Shown here piece by piece: positions 9,449 to 17,425 of a stretch of DNA of 64,000 bases; the stretch's first letter is position 1; every line of letters starts with the position of its first letter. The notes beneath the pieces are model-generated. The model was not told where the DNA came from and ran no database searches. It saw only the letters and a program-made list of their open reading frames with translations. The stretch lies in contig NZ_JADMLG010000016.1 of NCBI RefSeq assembly GCF_015674855.1, positions 62,001 through 126,000 on the forward strand, in the 5' to 3' direction. This stretch comes from Nocardia bovistercoris. GTDB taxonomy: Bacteria > Actinomycetota > Actinomycetes > Mycobacteriales > Mycobacteriaceae. Position numbers and translations under genes: made by a program.

Positions 9449-9886
9449 ATGACCACTGTGAATCCCACAACCGGCAGCCTGCCCGTACCGTCGCTCAACC
9501 GTCCCGTCGCCGTCGGCGGCGCCGTCCTCACCGCACTGGTGGTGAACCTCGTCATCTGGCTCATCGGCGCGGCGGCGGGCGGCGATTTCACCACGATCGA
9601 CGGCGACAAGACCCAGGATGTGGCGCCCGGCGGCGTGATCGTCCTGTCCACCGTCCCGCTGCTCATCGGCCTCGGCGCCGCCGCACTCCTGTCCTACCGC
9701 TGGATCGTCGTGCTCAGGGTGGCCGCCGCGATCGGCTCGGTGCTGGCGCTGGCCACCATCTTCGGCACCATCGCCGCCGACTTCGACACGGCATCGACCG
9801 TATCCCTGGCACTGATGCACGTCGCGCTCGTCCCGATCCTGATCATCAGCACCGAAGGACTGCGCAAATACCTCACCCAGGGGTGA
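9449..9886 (+). CDS. DUF6069-like small integral membrane protein
   Basis: 145 residues beginning MTTVNPTTGSLPVP. Four hydrophobic segments are visible: about 25-43 (VGGAVLTALVVNLVIWLIG), 68-88, 94-113 and 121-137, with the second pair separated by a short YRW turn. This pattern matches the actinobacterial DUF6069 family (assigned from memory). ATG at 9449 is preferred over upstream starts because AGGAGA precedes it by 8 bases. Expression appears to be controlled by the SoxR-like box 50-75 bases upstream, which would tie it to redox-active compounds, but no soxR gene is present in this window. The biochemical role is unknown. Confidence 0.8.
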   Translation: MTTVNPTTGSLPVPSLNRPVAVGGAVLTALVVNLVIWLIGAAAGGDFTTIDGDKTQDVAPGGVIVLSTVPLLIGLGAAALLSYRWIVVLRVAAAIGSVLALATIFGTIAADFDTASTVSLALMHVALVPILIISTEGLRKYLTQG

Positions 9887-9901
9887 ACCGCCCCCGATCC
9901 T

Positions 9902-9927
9902 GCCCCGCGCCCCCACGGACGCGGGGC
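9902..9927. terminator. hairpin between convergent DUF6069 and ppm1
   Basis: GCCCCGCG pairs with CGCGGGGC across a 10-nt loop. It lies between two convergent stop codons. No U-run follows, so the termination strength is uncertain. Confidence 0.45.
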
Positions 9928-9943
9928 CGCCTGGATTCCGGGC

Positions 9944-10663
9944 TCAGACCGAACGGCCGAACAACAGCTTCCACGGCATGAGCGCCGATTCCAACTGCAC
10001 CTTGAGGCTCATCTTGGACGCGCCGAGTGTGCGCTCCTCGAAGCGGATCGGCACCTCGGCGATCGCGACGCCCTTCTTCACGGTGCGGTAGTTCATCTCG
10101 ACCTGGAACGAGTAACCGTTGCTACGGATCGAGCCGACGTCGATGGTGCGCAACGTCTGCGCCTTCCACGCCTTGAACCCGGCGGTGGCATCCTTCACGC
10201 CGAGCCGCAGGATGAGGTTGACGTAGAAGTTCGCCCAGGCCGACAGCGCCTTGCGGTACCACTTCCATTCCTCGGCCGTCGACCCGCCCGGCACGTAGCG
10301 CGACCCGAGCACCACCCCCGCGTCGGTGCCCGTCAACTTCTCCAGCATGGCCGGGATCACTTCCGCCGGATGCGACAGGTCGGCGTCCATCTGGATCACC
10401 ACGTCGGCGCCTTCGTCCAGCGCCCGCGTGATCCCCGCGACATACGCGCGCCCTAGCCCGTCCTTCTCGGTGCGATGCAGCACACCCACCACATTCGGCA
10501 GCTCCGCCGCGAGCTTGTCGGCGACTTCGCCGGTGCCGTCCGGCGAACTGTCGTCAACGACGAGAATGTGCAGGTCGGGCACCGGCAGTGCCGTAAGCCG
10601 CTCCACCGCAACCGGCAGATTCTCCCGTTCGTTGTATGTCGGCACAACAACGGTAACCCTCAA
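9944..10663 (-). CDS. ppm1: polyprenol-phosphate mannosyltransferase (Ppm1 catalytic domain)
   Basis: About 239 residues of a GT2 glycosyltransferase. It transfers mannose from GDP-mannose to polyprenol phosphate, supplying the lipid-linked donor for lipomannan/lipoarabinomannan and protein mannosylation. Visible are MRVTVVVPTYNERENLP at the N-terminus, HILVVDDSSPDGT, the metal-binding QMDADLSHP, VLGSRYVPGG and DATAGFKAWK, all standard for dolichol/polyprenol-phosphate-mannose synthases. No membrane segments are present, so this is the catalytic domain only; the acyltransferase part found fused in some mycobacterial Ppm1 proteins is absent. TTG at 10663 is chosen because GGGAGGG lies 6 bases before it; an ATG at 10723 without a ribosome binding site would add 20 residues. 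Confidence 0.9.
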   Translation of the reverse strand: MRVTVVVPTYNERENLPVAVERLTALPVPDLHILVVDDSSPDGTGEVADKLAAELPNVVGVLHRTEKDGLGRAYVAGITRALDEGADVVIQMDADLSHPAEVIPAMLEKLTGTDAGVVLGSRYVPGGSTAEEWKWYRKALSAWANFYVNLILRLGVKDATAGFKAWKAQTLRTIDVGSIRSNGYSFQVEMNYRTVKKGVAIAEVPIRFEERTLGASKMSLKVQLESALMPWKLLFGRSV

Positions 10664-10792
10664 GGGTCGCCCTCCCTGCTCACCAGCTCCCGCCCGCACG
10701 ACCCACTCCGGACCGCCGAACATGTCGGTTGATTTCCGAGCAACCCTAATAGATGGACCTGACGAGCACATGAGCGGTATTAGGCGGGCCGA

Positions 10793-10975
10793 TCAGCCAC
10801 CATCCCGCCAAGACCGATCCCGAGCATCCTCCCGCTCGTTGCGAGCCCGAACGATCTCCAAGGCCCGCTCCGCGGTCGCCTGATCCGGATAAGGCCCCAT
10901 CCGATCCGCGAACCAACACCTCCGCCCACGCTCGGCCCGCTGATGCTTCAAGCAGTAGTACCACTTTTCCGCCAT
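10793..10975 (-). CDS. small conserved basic protein, unknown function
   Basis: 60 residues beginning MAEKWYYCLKHQRAERGRRC. The pattern KWYYCLKH, a second Cys, GPYPDQATAERALEIVRARN and an acidic/basic tail resembles a family of short actinobacterial proteins, some annotated as SPOR-domain-like, that I recall next to ppm1 and rbpA. The two cysteines (residues 8 and 20) could bind metal. It is upstream of ppm1 in the same orientation, with a gap of about 130 bases. No rbpA gene is found at the expected divergent position; the A/C-rich tract begins there instead. Confidence 0.65.
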   Translation of the reverse strand: MAEKWYYCLKHQRAERGRRCWFADRMGPYPDQATAERALEIVRARNEREDARDRSWRDGG

Positions 10976-10989
10976 ACCCCCAGCATCCC

Positions 10990-11960
10990 ACCGTTCCCCC
11001 GCCCCAACCCCCTTTTCCTGTGATCAACCTCTCCCCCACCCCACACACAACCCCACCCCACCAAGTCCCACCCCCTAGAACCACCCCTCCCACCGAGACA
11101 CCCTGTCCGACGCCCCCCAAAAATCCCCCACACAACTCCCCACCCTCACATAAACCCGAGAATCCGATTCACACACAAATCTCACACCCCCACCCCCCGA
11201 TAGATGGAAGACATCACACACCTCACCCCCGCCAAATACCCCCACCACCCACTACACCACGAATTCCTAATAGTCCGTGCAATTTTCACCACCTCCCCGG
11301 TAGATATGTTCAGCCCCAACACATTCCATCCACCCGGAACCGCCCACCCCGGAAAACCTTCCCAATCCACCAGAACCCACCCCTTCCCACACCCCACAAC
11401 AAAACCCGCAATCCACTACACACCACCAGATTTCACCCACCCCACCACACCACCCCGAGATGTCACGTCATCGACCCCACCCAACCAACCCCACCACCAC
11501 AAAACACCTCCCCCACGCCACCCAAGCCACGAGAACACCCCGACCCCACCACCCACACAAAGCCACCCCGCACACATCCAAACCCACCACAGCAAATCAC
11601 CCCCGCAATATCATCCACAAAAAATCCCCACCCAGACTCCCCAACTAATAAAACCCACAAGACACACAATCAAGTAGAAACCCCAACCACCAACCCAAAG
11701 ATATAAAACCCACCCAATATTCCAGAAGACATACCGCACATTTGAACCAAACACCCCGAAACGAACCCAGAAACCCACAATCCCCACACACCCCGAAAAA
11801 GACCCACCACACAACACAACACCACACAACACAACACACAACGCAAAACCCAGCCACTCGGCCCAACCCGAAAAGAAGCCCACCGACAAAATTCCCCACC
11901 CCTGAACCACCCCAGCAACCCACCCCCTACCGAAACATCCCCACCCAACGCAACCAACTG
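10990..11960. other. ~1 kb A/C-only-biased non-coding tract
   Basis: Over roughly 970 bases the + strand is made almost only of A and C; many 60-base lines hold fewer than eight G plus T. Open frames here translate to Pro/Thr/His-rich (+) or Gly/Val/Trp-rich (-) low-complexity products with no ribosome binding sites, so I read it as non-coding. It lies between the small gene near ppm1 and the terminator of a tRNA operon. GC content is clearly below the surroundings. There is no tandem repeat unit; the bias is compositional. Confidence 0.85.
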
Positions 11961-11963
11961 TTT

Positions 11964-12018
11964 CAGGGGGTCCGGGGGGCAGCGCCCCTCCGGGTGGGGC
12001 GTGGGGGCTGCGCCCCCA
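11964..12018. repeat. GC-rich palindromic module
   Basis: A short block of extreme GC abruptly follows the A/C tract. It contains GGGGCAGCGCCCC and GGGGGCTGCGCCCCC hairpins. I have a recollection of similar modules as dispersed intergenic repeats in Nocardia and Rhodococcus; copy number cannot be tested here. Confidence 0.5.
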
Positions 12019-12021
12019 CAA

Positions 12022-12072
12022 TACAAAAAACAAGCCGACCCCCACCCGCGCTCTCTGCGGGTAGGGGTCGGC
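12022..12072 (-). terminator. intrinsic terminator of the tRNA-Glu-Asp-Phe operon
   Basis: Arms at 12034-12049 and 12057-12072 pair over 16 bp with one mismatch and a 7-nt loop. On the minus strand the stem is followed by a T-run (complement of the six A at 12025-12030). It is 11 bases past the 3' end of tRNA-Phe. Confidence 0.85.
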
Positions 12073-12082
12073 TGTCGGCTTG

Positions 12083-12156
12083 TGGCCAGGGCCGGGATCG
12101 AACCGGCGACCTTCCGCTTTTCAGGCGGACGCTCGTACCAACTGAGCTACCTGGCC
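12083..12156 (-). tRNA. tRNA-Phe (GAA)
   Basis: 74 nt. Acceptor GGCCAGG/CCTGGCC, D-arm GCTCAGTTGGTACGAGC, anticodon loop CTGAAAA giving GAA, and T-loop GGTTCGATCCC. CCA is not encoded. Last gene of the three-tRNA transcript. Confidence 0.96.
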
Positions 12157-12214
12157 GCAGGCACCCGTTCCGAATGCCATATGCGAAGCGCCGGATTTCT
12201 CCGGCGCTTATCTG

Positions 12215-12288
12215 CGACCCTGACGGGACTCGAACCCGCGACCTCCGCCGTGACAGGGCGGCGCGCTAACCAACTGCGCCACAGGGCC
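12215..12288 (-). tRNA. tRNA-Asp (GTC)
   Basis: 74 nt. Acceptor GGCCCTG/CAGGGTC with one G-U pair, anticodon loop CTGTCAC giving GTC, T-loop GGTTCGAGTCC, discriminator G as expected for tRNA-Asp. CCA is not encoded. Confidence 0.96.
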
Positions 12289-12316
12289 TTGCGTGCTTCC
12301 AACGGTCCTGAGACCG

Positions 12317-12389
12317 TACCCCCTACGGGATTCGAACCCGCGCTACCGCCTTGAAAGGGCGGCGTCCTAGGCCGCTAGACGAAGGGGGC
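12317..12389 (-). tRNA. tRNA-Glu (TTC)
   Basis: 73 nt. Acceptor GCCCCCT/AGGGGGT, anticodon loop CTTTCAA giving TTC, T-loop GGTTCGAATCC. First gene of the Glu-Asp-Phe transcript, the same order I recall for gluT-aspT-pheU in mycobacteria. Confidence 0.96.
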
Positions 12390-12443
12390 TCGCCCCGGAT
12401 TTCTCCGGACCGGCTTCAACGGTTGTCCGTTGGGAGCTCGCAT

Positions 12444-12473
12444 AGCTTATGACAGCCGCACCGAGTTTCCCAA
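12444..12473 (-). promoter_or_regulatory. promoter of the tRNA operon
   Basis: TTGGGA (-35, 12473-12468) and TAAGCT (-10, 12449-12444) separated by 18 bp, about 55 bases upstream of tRNA-Glu on the minus strand. Fits the sigma-70-type consensus TTGNNN/TANNNT. Confidence 0.55.
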
Positions 12474-12528
12474 ATCGGCTGGTCAGAGCCGCTCGGTGGC
12501 ATGGCGCCCCGGTTCGGCGCGCCCGCTG

Positions 12529-13194
12529 TCACAGGGCGAGTCCGAGTTCCTCGAGGCGGGCCGCGGTGCGCCAGCCGTCTACGCGGAAGCGTTCCGCCCA
12601 TTCGGGTGTTGCCATGGATTCGATCACCACCTCGAGCGCCTCGCGGAATCGGGACCGCAGGTCGACGGCTCCGCCGAGCAGGTCCACCATGTACCGCTGT
12701 CCGGCCAGCGCGGCCGTGAGCGTGCGGGTGAACCGGTCCGGGTCCGCGTCGAGACGCAGCTGCCCGTGCTCGATGGCGCGTACGGCCAGTACGCGGGTGG
12801 CGCGGCCGAGGATGCGGCCGCCGCCCGCTTGGACGTCGCGATAGAAGTCCGGTTCGATGATGAGCCGGTACTCCGCCTGCACGATGATGTCGTGTTCGAG
12901 CCGCAGCGCGGTCTCGTCGATCATCCCGTGCAGGGTGTCGAGTGGTCCGAGATCTGTTCGCGCGAGCCAACGTTCGGCGGAGCTGCGGTAACGTTCGACC
13001 GCCGTCTCCAGCACCGCGCGCGCCAGATCTTCCTTGGAATCGAAATGGAAGTACATCGCCCCCTTGGTGGCGCGCGACCCTTCCAGTATGCGGTTGAGCG
13101 ATGCAGCGGCATAGCCGCTCTTCCCGAACTCAACGGCGGCGGACCTGATGATCGCCGCGCGTGTCCGGCGGGCCCGCTCTTGCTGCCGTGCCAT
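12529..13194 (-). CDS. TetR-family regulator, gamma-butyrolactone-receptor-like
   Basis: 221 residues beginning MARQQERARRTRAAIIRSAA. The N-terminal helix-turn-helix continues FGKSGYAAASLNRILEGSRATKGAMYFHFDSKEDLA (~18-53), which follows the pattern of the ArpA/ScbR gamma-butyrolactone receptor subfamily (TKGA-YFHF-SKE-LA). The rest is a helical ligand-binding/dimer domain including LDADPDRFTRTLTAALAGQRYMVDLLGG. ATG at 13194 has GGAGG 10 bases upstream. It probably represses itself and other genes and is released by a small signalling or lipophilic ligand. No butyrolactone synthase or antibiotic gene cluster adjoins it. Candidate operators lie in the AT-rich upstream region. Confidence 0.85.
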   Translation of the reverse strand: MARQQERARRTRAAIIRSAAVEFGKSGYAAASLNRILEGSRATKGAMYFHFDSKEDLARAVLETAVERYRSSAERWLARTDLGPLDTLHGMIDETALRLEHDIIVQAEYRLIIEPDFYRDVQAGGGRILGRATRVLAVRAIEHGQLRLDADPDRFTRTLTAALAGQRYMVDLLGGAVDLRSRFREALEVVIESMATPEWAERFRVDGWRTAARLEELGLAL

Positions 13195-13280
13195 GCTCGA
13201 AACGCCTCCGAAGCCTACTCGCCGCCAATCGGTGCCCCCCGAAAGGAACAAACCCTTGGTGCGAAGTTATGAGTTTTTAT

Positions 13281-13302
13281 CAATACTTCAAACCGGGTTT
13301 CC
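13281..13302. promoter_or_regulatory. candidate operator upstream of the TetR gene
   Basis: The segment around CAAACCGGGTTTCCG carries an imperfect AAACCGGGTTT dyad in the AT-rich region about 90-110 bases before the TetR start. Receptors of this subfamily bind AACCGG/CCGGTT-type dyads. Match is by eye only. Confidence 0.3.
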
Positions 13303-13388
13303 GCCCAGTTTCAAACTTTCGGTACGAAAACTTGCGAAAAACCTGAAACACACCAGCTGGTACAGTCCACCCGCCGGGGTGTACCGCA

Positions 13389-13402
13389 GGGGTGTACACC
13401 CC
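13389..13402. promoter_or_regulatory. perfect 14-bp palindrome GGGGTGTACACCCC
   Basis: A complete dyad with a partial extra copy (CCGGGGTGTACC, 13374-13385) immediately to the left, in the region upstream of the TetR gene. It looks like a protein-binding site; the protein is unknown. Confidence 0.4.
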
Positions 13403-14149
13403 GGCAATTCATTACTTCTCGGATCAGCCTCCCACGGCGTCGAGTCCAGTGGTCGTGATCGGTCGTACCGTTCGCGACACGTTCGGGCACAACAACGATA
13501 AGCCGAATTCCGCTTCCCGCGTATGTTTCGTCGTACTGTCCGGAATTCATCGAGTCGTCACCGTACCCGGAATCGCGATCCGACACGCGGCAAACCGAAG
13601 AGTCAGCTCGCGGCCTGCCATGGAAATCCGATACAGCAAACCCTCCGCAACCTGGCGTGCGCCGTGCCGGCTTTCGAATTCGACGAGCGCGCAGCGACGT
13701 TCACCCGAGCGATTCCGCACCGCGCCCTCCTCGACACCGGCCGCATTCGATCGCCGACGCAGCACCGACGAGTTCGGGGACGGCCCACTCTTCCAATCGA
13801 AAGTTCCTGCCAGACAACATCATTCGATGATATCCAGACCGGATGGCGGTGAACGAAGTTGGGCGACAGATACTTAGCGGAGACCGAGCGGAACCGATAC
13901 CGGTCGCGCCACGGTAGGCCATCGCGACTCGCCCGACTCCCCGCCGCGCGGACGCGGCGCATCGCGTCTCATCCTGCACCGACCTGCCGCCCCATATCGA
14001 CGTGTCCCACACACCGCACGGGCGCGAGACACCGATCGACCGACCAAGAGGGATACGGAACCGCAGACGGAACCGGATCAGCCGCGACCGGGAGTACAAC
14101 GGAATCAAGGGACGTTTACGACGCCGTACCCGTCCACCTTCGCGGTGAG
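13403..14149. other. ~750 bp without a recognisable gene
   Basis: Base composition is visibly less GC-rich than in the neighbouring genes and no frame has both a ribosome binding site and a family resemblance. A minus-strand stretch ending at 13547 (GERRCALVEFESRHGARQV and onward) looks somewhat protein-like, and a second minus frame near 13700-13800 has EEWAVPELVGAAS. They could be pieces of one decayed gene, but I cannot name it. The + frame 13392-13877 is not convincing. Confidence 0.5.
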
Positions 14150-14222
14150 TGCCCCCTGTAGGACTCGAACCTACGACCTAGTGATTAAAAGTCACCAGCT
14201 CTACCAACTGAGCTAAAGGGGC
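14150..14222 (-). tRNA. tRNA-Lys (TTT)
   Basis: 73 nt. Acceptor GCCCCTT/AGGGGGC, D-arm AGCTCAGTTGGTAGAGCT, anticodon loop CTTTTAA giving TTT, T-loop GGTTCGAGTCC, discriminator A. CCA not encoded. It stands alone, with no other tRNA on the transcript. Confidence 0.96.
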
Positions 14223-14874
14223 TCGGCTGGACAGCCTACCCGACGGCGCGCGCGGGACACGAATGCAGGCTTGCCGCTCCGAACACCCGCCGTGTCACCG
14301 ACATCCGTTGCCAACGGCGACCGACGCAGACCCCCATACCCTCCGCGCCGGCACCAGAGGGACAGCGAAGTATGGGCAATCGCCGGGTTCGCCCGCCTGC
14401 CACGCCGTGAGACCTCACAACGAGAGAACAGGCGCTGCCACGTGTTTCCCAACACTGTCGGCGCGCACTGGAAACCGAGGCCGACACGAGGACAATCGAA
14501 GATAGCGGCCCACCGGACACCCGAGCGTCCTCCTCGAGGGATACTCGCCGGTAGCAATGCGACGCCGCACGTGGGAGACGGTGCTAACAACCGCCACCCG
14601 CCTGCGATAGACCACTCGCCGCGTTCCGAGGTCGTGCACGGACCGGCGAGAACTCGAGCAACCCCGAAGGACGGGCGAACCACCTAGACTCGACCCCGTT
14701 GCCGATCGCCGAAAGGCCGTCGAAGTCGACGGCTACTCGGCGGAAACCGGACGTCACACGTGCCGCGATGCGTTTCGCATCACACCTACGGTGCCGTAAG
14801 GTATGGCCGCATCGGCACGGTCTACTCGGGGGACGACCTGCAAGCGTGCACGCACTCACCGAAGGGCTACTTAC
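14223..14874. other. 650 bp upstream of desA without a recognisable gene
   Basis: No frame shows family motifs or a good ribosome binding site. The region should contain the tRNA-Lys promoter (minus strand) and the desA promoter (plus strand); neither has a clear -35/-10 pair by eye. Confidence 0.5.
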
Positions 14875-15840
14875 ATGGCAAGGGATCTGACTCAACTCGA
14901 GCTTCTGACGGAGTTGGAGCCGGTTGCCGAAGAGAACGTCAACCGGCACCTCTCCCTGGCGAAGGAATGGCATCCGCACGACTACGTCCCGTGGGACGAG
15001 GGCCGCAATTTCGCGGCGCTCGGCGGGGTGGACTGGGATCCCGAGCAGTCCCGACTGAACGAGATCGCCAAGGCGGCCATGATCACGAACCTGCTCACCG
15101 AGGACAACCTGCCCTCCTACCACCGTGAGATCGCCGAGAACTTCTCCCAGGACGGGGCTTGGGGAACCTGGGTCGGCCGCTGGACCGCCGAAGAGAATCG
15201 TCACGGAATCGTCATGCGCGACTACCTGGTGGTCACCCGTGGCGTCGATCCGGTCGCCCTCGAAGAGGCCCGCATGATCCACATGACCAACGGATTCGCC
15301 TCCCCCACCGAGGCCGACGCGGGCTTCCTGCACTCGGTCGCGTACGTGACCTTCCAGGAACTCGCCACCCGCGTGAGCCACCGCAACACCGGCAGGGTGT
15401 GCGACGACCCGATCGCCGATCGCATGCTGCAGCGGGTCGCCGCCGACGAGAACCTGCACATGATCTTCTACCGCAACCTGTGCGGCGCCGCTCTCGACCT
15501 GACCCCCGACCAGGCGATCGAGGCCATCACGCTGATCCTGGAGAACTTCCAGATGCCAGGCGCGGGCATGCCCAACTTCCGCCGCAACGGCGTGCTCATG
15601 GCCAAGCACGGCATCTACGACCTGCGCCAGCACCTCGAGGAAGTGGTGCAGCCGGTGCTCAAGAAGTGGAACCTCTTCGAACGCACCGACTTCACCGCGC
15701 GCGGCGAAGCGGTCCGCGACCGGCTCGGCCTGTTCCTGGACAAGCTCGGCCAGGACGTCCTCAAATTCGAGGAGCAGCGCGACAAGATGCTGGCCCGCGA
15801 GGCCAAGAAGCGCGAACTGGCGGGCGCGGGCGTCAGCTGA
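14875..15840 (+). CDS. desA1: acyl-[acyl-carrier-protein] desaturase
   Basis: 321 residues beginning MARDLTQLELLTEL. A soluble di-iron desaturase that introduces a cis double bond into ACP-bound fatty acids; in mycobacteria this subgroup is linked to mycolic acid synthesis. The two iron-binding EXXH-type motifs are visible as EENRHG (~106-111) and DENLHM (~191-196), with additional acidic ligands earlier (TEDNLPSYH) and in FQELATRVSH. Length matches the family. The ATG at 14875 has GAAGGG upstream. It is separated from dusB by a strong hairpin, so it is probably a single-gene transcript. Confidence 0.94.
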   Translation: MARDLTQLELLTELEPVAEENVNRHLSLAKEWHPHDYVPWDEGRNFAALGGVDWDPEQSRLNEIAKAAMITNLLTEDNLPSYHREIAENFSQDGAWGTWVGRWTAEENRHGIVMRDYLVVTRGVDPVALEEARMIHMTNGFASPTEADAGFLHSVAYVTFQELATRVSHRNTGRVCDDPIADRMLQRVAADENLHMIFYRNLCGAALDLTPDQAIEAITLILENFQMPGAGMPNFRRNGVLMAKHGIYDLRQHLEEVVQPVLKKWNLFERTDFTARGEAVRDRLGLFLDKLGQDVLKFEEQRDKMLAREAKKRELAGAGVS

Positions 15841-15860
15841 CCCGCCGCGCACCACAGCGC

Positions 15861-15899
15861 CACACGCGCCCGCACCGGATCACGGTGTGGGCGCGTGTG
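15861..15899 (+). terminator. hairpin after desA
   Basis: CACACGCGCCC pairs perfectly with GGGCGCGTGTG (11 bp), with an inner CACCG/CGGTG stem. It starts 21 bases after the desA stop. No U-run follows. Confidence 0.55.
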
Positions 15900-15963
15900 A
15901 CTGCCGCCACCGCTGTTCACCTGTGGCTACGGCCGCGACATCCCGGAATGCGACACTGAACTC

Positions 15964-17112
15964 GTGACGATGACTACCGAGGCGATGACCACGCTGCGGA
16001 TCGGGCCGTATCCGGTCGATCCGCCGGTCGTGCTCGCGCCCATGGCTGGCATCACCAATTTGGCCTTCCGCAAGCTGTGCCGCGAATTCGGCAGCTCGAC
16101 CTCCATCTACGTGTGCGAGATGATCACCGCCCGCGCGGTCGTCGAGCGCAACGAGAAGACGCTGCACATGATGTCCTTCGACGCCGACGAACATCCGCGG
16201 TCAATGCAGCTGTACGGGGTCGACCCGGCCACGCTGGGCGAAGCCGTGCGCGTCATCGTCGGCGAGGGATGGGCCGATCACATCGACCTCAATCTCGGCT
16301 GCCCGGTGCCCAAGGTCACCCGGCTCGGCGGCGGCGCCGCGCTGCCCTACAAGCGCGCGCTGTTCCGCGACATCGTGCGCGCGATGGTGTCGGCCGCCGA
16401 ACCGGCCGGGGTCCCGGTCACGGTGAAGTTCCGCATCGGCATCGACGACGAACATCACACCTACCTGAACGCGGGGCGCATCGCGGAGGACGAGGGCGTG
16501 CGCGCCGTCGCACTGCACGCGCGCACCGCCGCCCAGCGCTATTCCGGCGAGGCCGACTGGTCGGCCATCGCCCGGCTCAAGGAGGCCGTGCGCGGCGTGC
16601 CCGTACTCGGTAACGGCGACATCTTCTCCGCCGCCGACGCGGTGCGGATGATGGCCGAGACCGGCTGCGACGGCGTCGTCGTCGGACGCGGCTGCCTCGG
16701 TCGTCCGTGGCTGTTCGCCGAACTGCAGGCCGCCCTGCGCGACCTGCCGCTGCCGGAGGCGCCGAATCTGGGCCGCGTCGGCGAGATCCTGTACCGGCAC
16801 GGCGCGCTGCTCACCGAACACCACGGCGAGGACAAGGCGATGCGCGATCTCCGCAAGCACATGGCGTGGTACCTGATGGGCTTCCCGGTCGGCGCCGACA
16901 CGCGGCGCGCGTTCGCGACCGTGTCGAGTCTCACACAGCTGCGCGACCTGGTCGGCGGCCTCGACGCGGACGCGCCCTTCCCGAAGGACGCCGAGGGCCC
17001 GCGCGGACGGCAGGGCTCACCGGGCAAGGTCGCCCTGCCGCACGGCTGGCTCGACGACCCGGACGACGCCGCGGTCCCCACGGCCGCCGATGTGATGCAC
17101 AGCGGCGGCTGA
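15964..17112 (+). CDS. dusB: tRNA-dihydrouridine synthase (DusB-type)
   Basis: 382 residues. A flavin enzyme that reduces uridine to dihydrouridine in tRNA D-loops using NADPH. The N-terminal TIM barrel shows PMAGITNLAFRKLCREFG (FMN loop), YVCEMITARA, SMQLYG, IDLNLGCPVPKV with the catalytic Cys, VTVKFRIGID, ALHARTAAQRYSGEADW, PVLGNGDIFS and VVVGRGCLGRPW; the helical C-terminal RNA-binding domain includes RKHMAWYLMGFP. GTG at 15964 is used; an internal ATG three codons on is possible. Slightly long because of a low-complexity C-terminal tail (~345-382). Confidence 0.94.
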   Translation: MTMTTEAMTTLRIGPYPVDPPVVLAPMAGITNLAFRKLCREFGSSTSIYVCEMITARAVVERNEKTLHMMSFDADEHPRSMQLYGVDPATLGEAVRVIVGEGWADHIDLNLGCPVPKVTRLGGGAALPYKRALFRDIVRAMVSAAEPAGVPVTVKFRIGIDDEHHTYLNAGRIAEDEGVRAVALHARTAAQRYSGEADWSAIARLKEAVRGVPVLGNGDIFSAADAVRMMAETGCDGVVVGRGCLGRPWLFAELQAALRDLPLPEAPNLGRVGEILYRHGALLTEHHGEDKAMRDLRKHMAWYLMGFPVGADTRRAFATVSSLTQLRDLVGGLDADAPFPKDAEGPRGRQGSPGKVALPHGWLDDPDDAAVPTAADVMHSGG

Positions 17113-17425
17113 ACACGCCGCACGTCACGATTCGAACAATCGAATGTCACGATCGCCGCACCCCGCGCCCGCCCGCATGCGGCCGCGCCCGGCAAACACG
17201 CGCACGCGCCGAAACGTGGGCAACGACGATATGGACGCCGAAATCGCTACTATCCAGCTATCGAACGGCGTCACATCTCGCACAACTCTGCGTTGCACTC
17301 CTTTCCGCGCCGGACTGGCTCGTCGTGGCGGAATCGTTATCATTGGCGGATCGGTCCTGCCGACGCGCGGTTCGGCGCGGTCGGCGGATACGACACGCGC
17401 AGAGACGGAAAAGTGAGGTTCGTTG
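17113..17425. other. intergenic region with a repeat-flanked dyad
   Basis: 313 bases between dusB and the LCP gene, no gene seen. ATTCGA-ACAA-TCGAAT at 17130-17145 is a perfect 6-bp inverted repeat flanked on both sides by GTCACGAT (17124-17131 and 17146-17153), suggesting a regulator site or small transposition scar. Confidence 0.5.

Noticed and set aside
11020..11706. A 228-codon + strand frame and several - strand frames in the A/C-rich tract
   Set aside because: Products are low-complexity (Pro/Thr/His or Gly/Val/Trp) and follow directly from the base bias; no ribosome binding sites or family resemblance.
13392..13877. A 161-codon + strand frame in the gene-poor region
   Set aside because: No ribosome binding site, Ser/Arg-rich, no family pattern; kept only as part of a region of unknown content.
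14875..15840. Antisense RNA to desA1 (ASdes, known in M. tuberculosis)
   Set aside because: Nothing in the sequence alone shows a promoter or terminator for it here.
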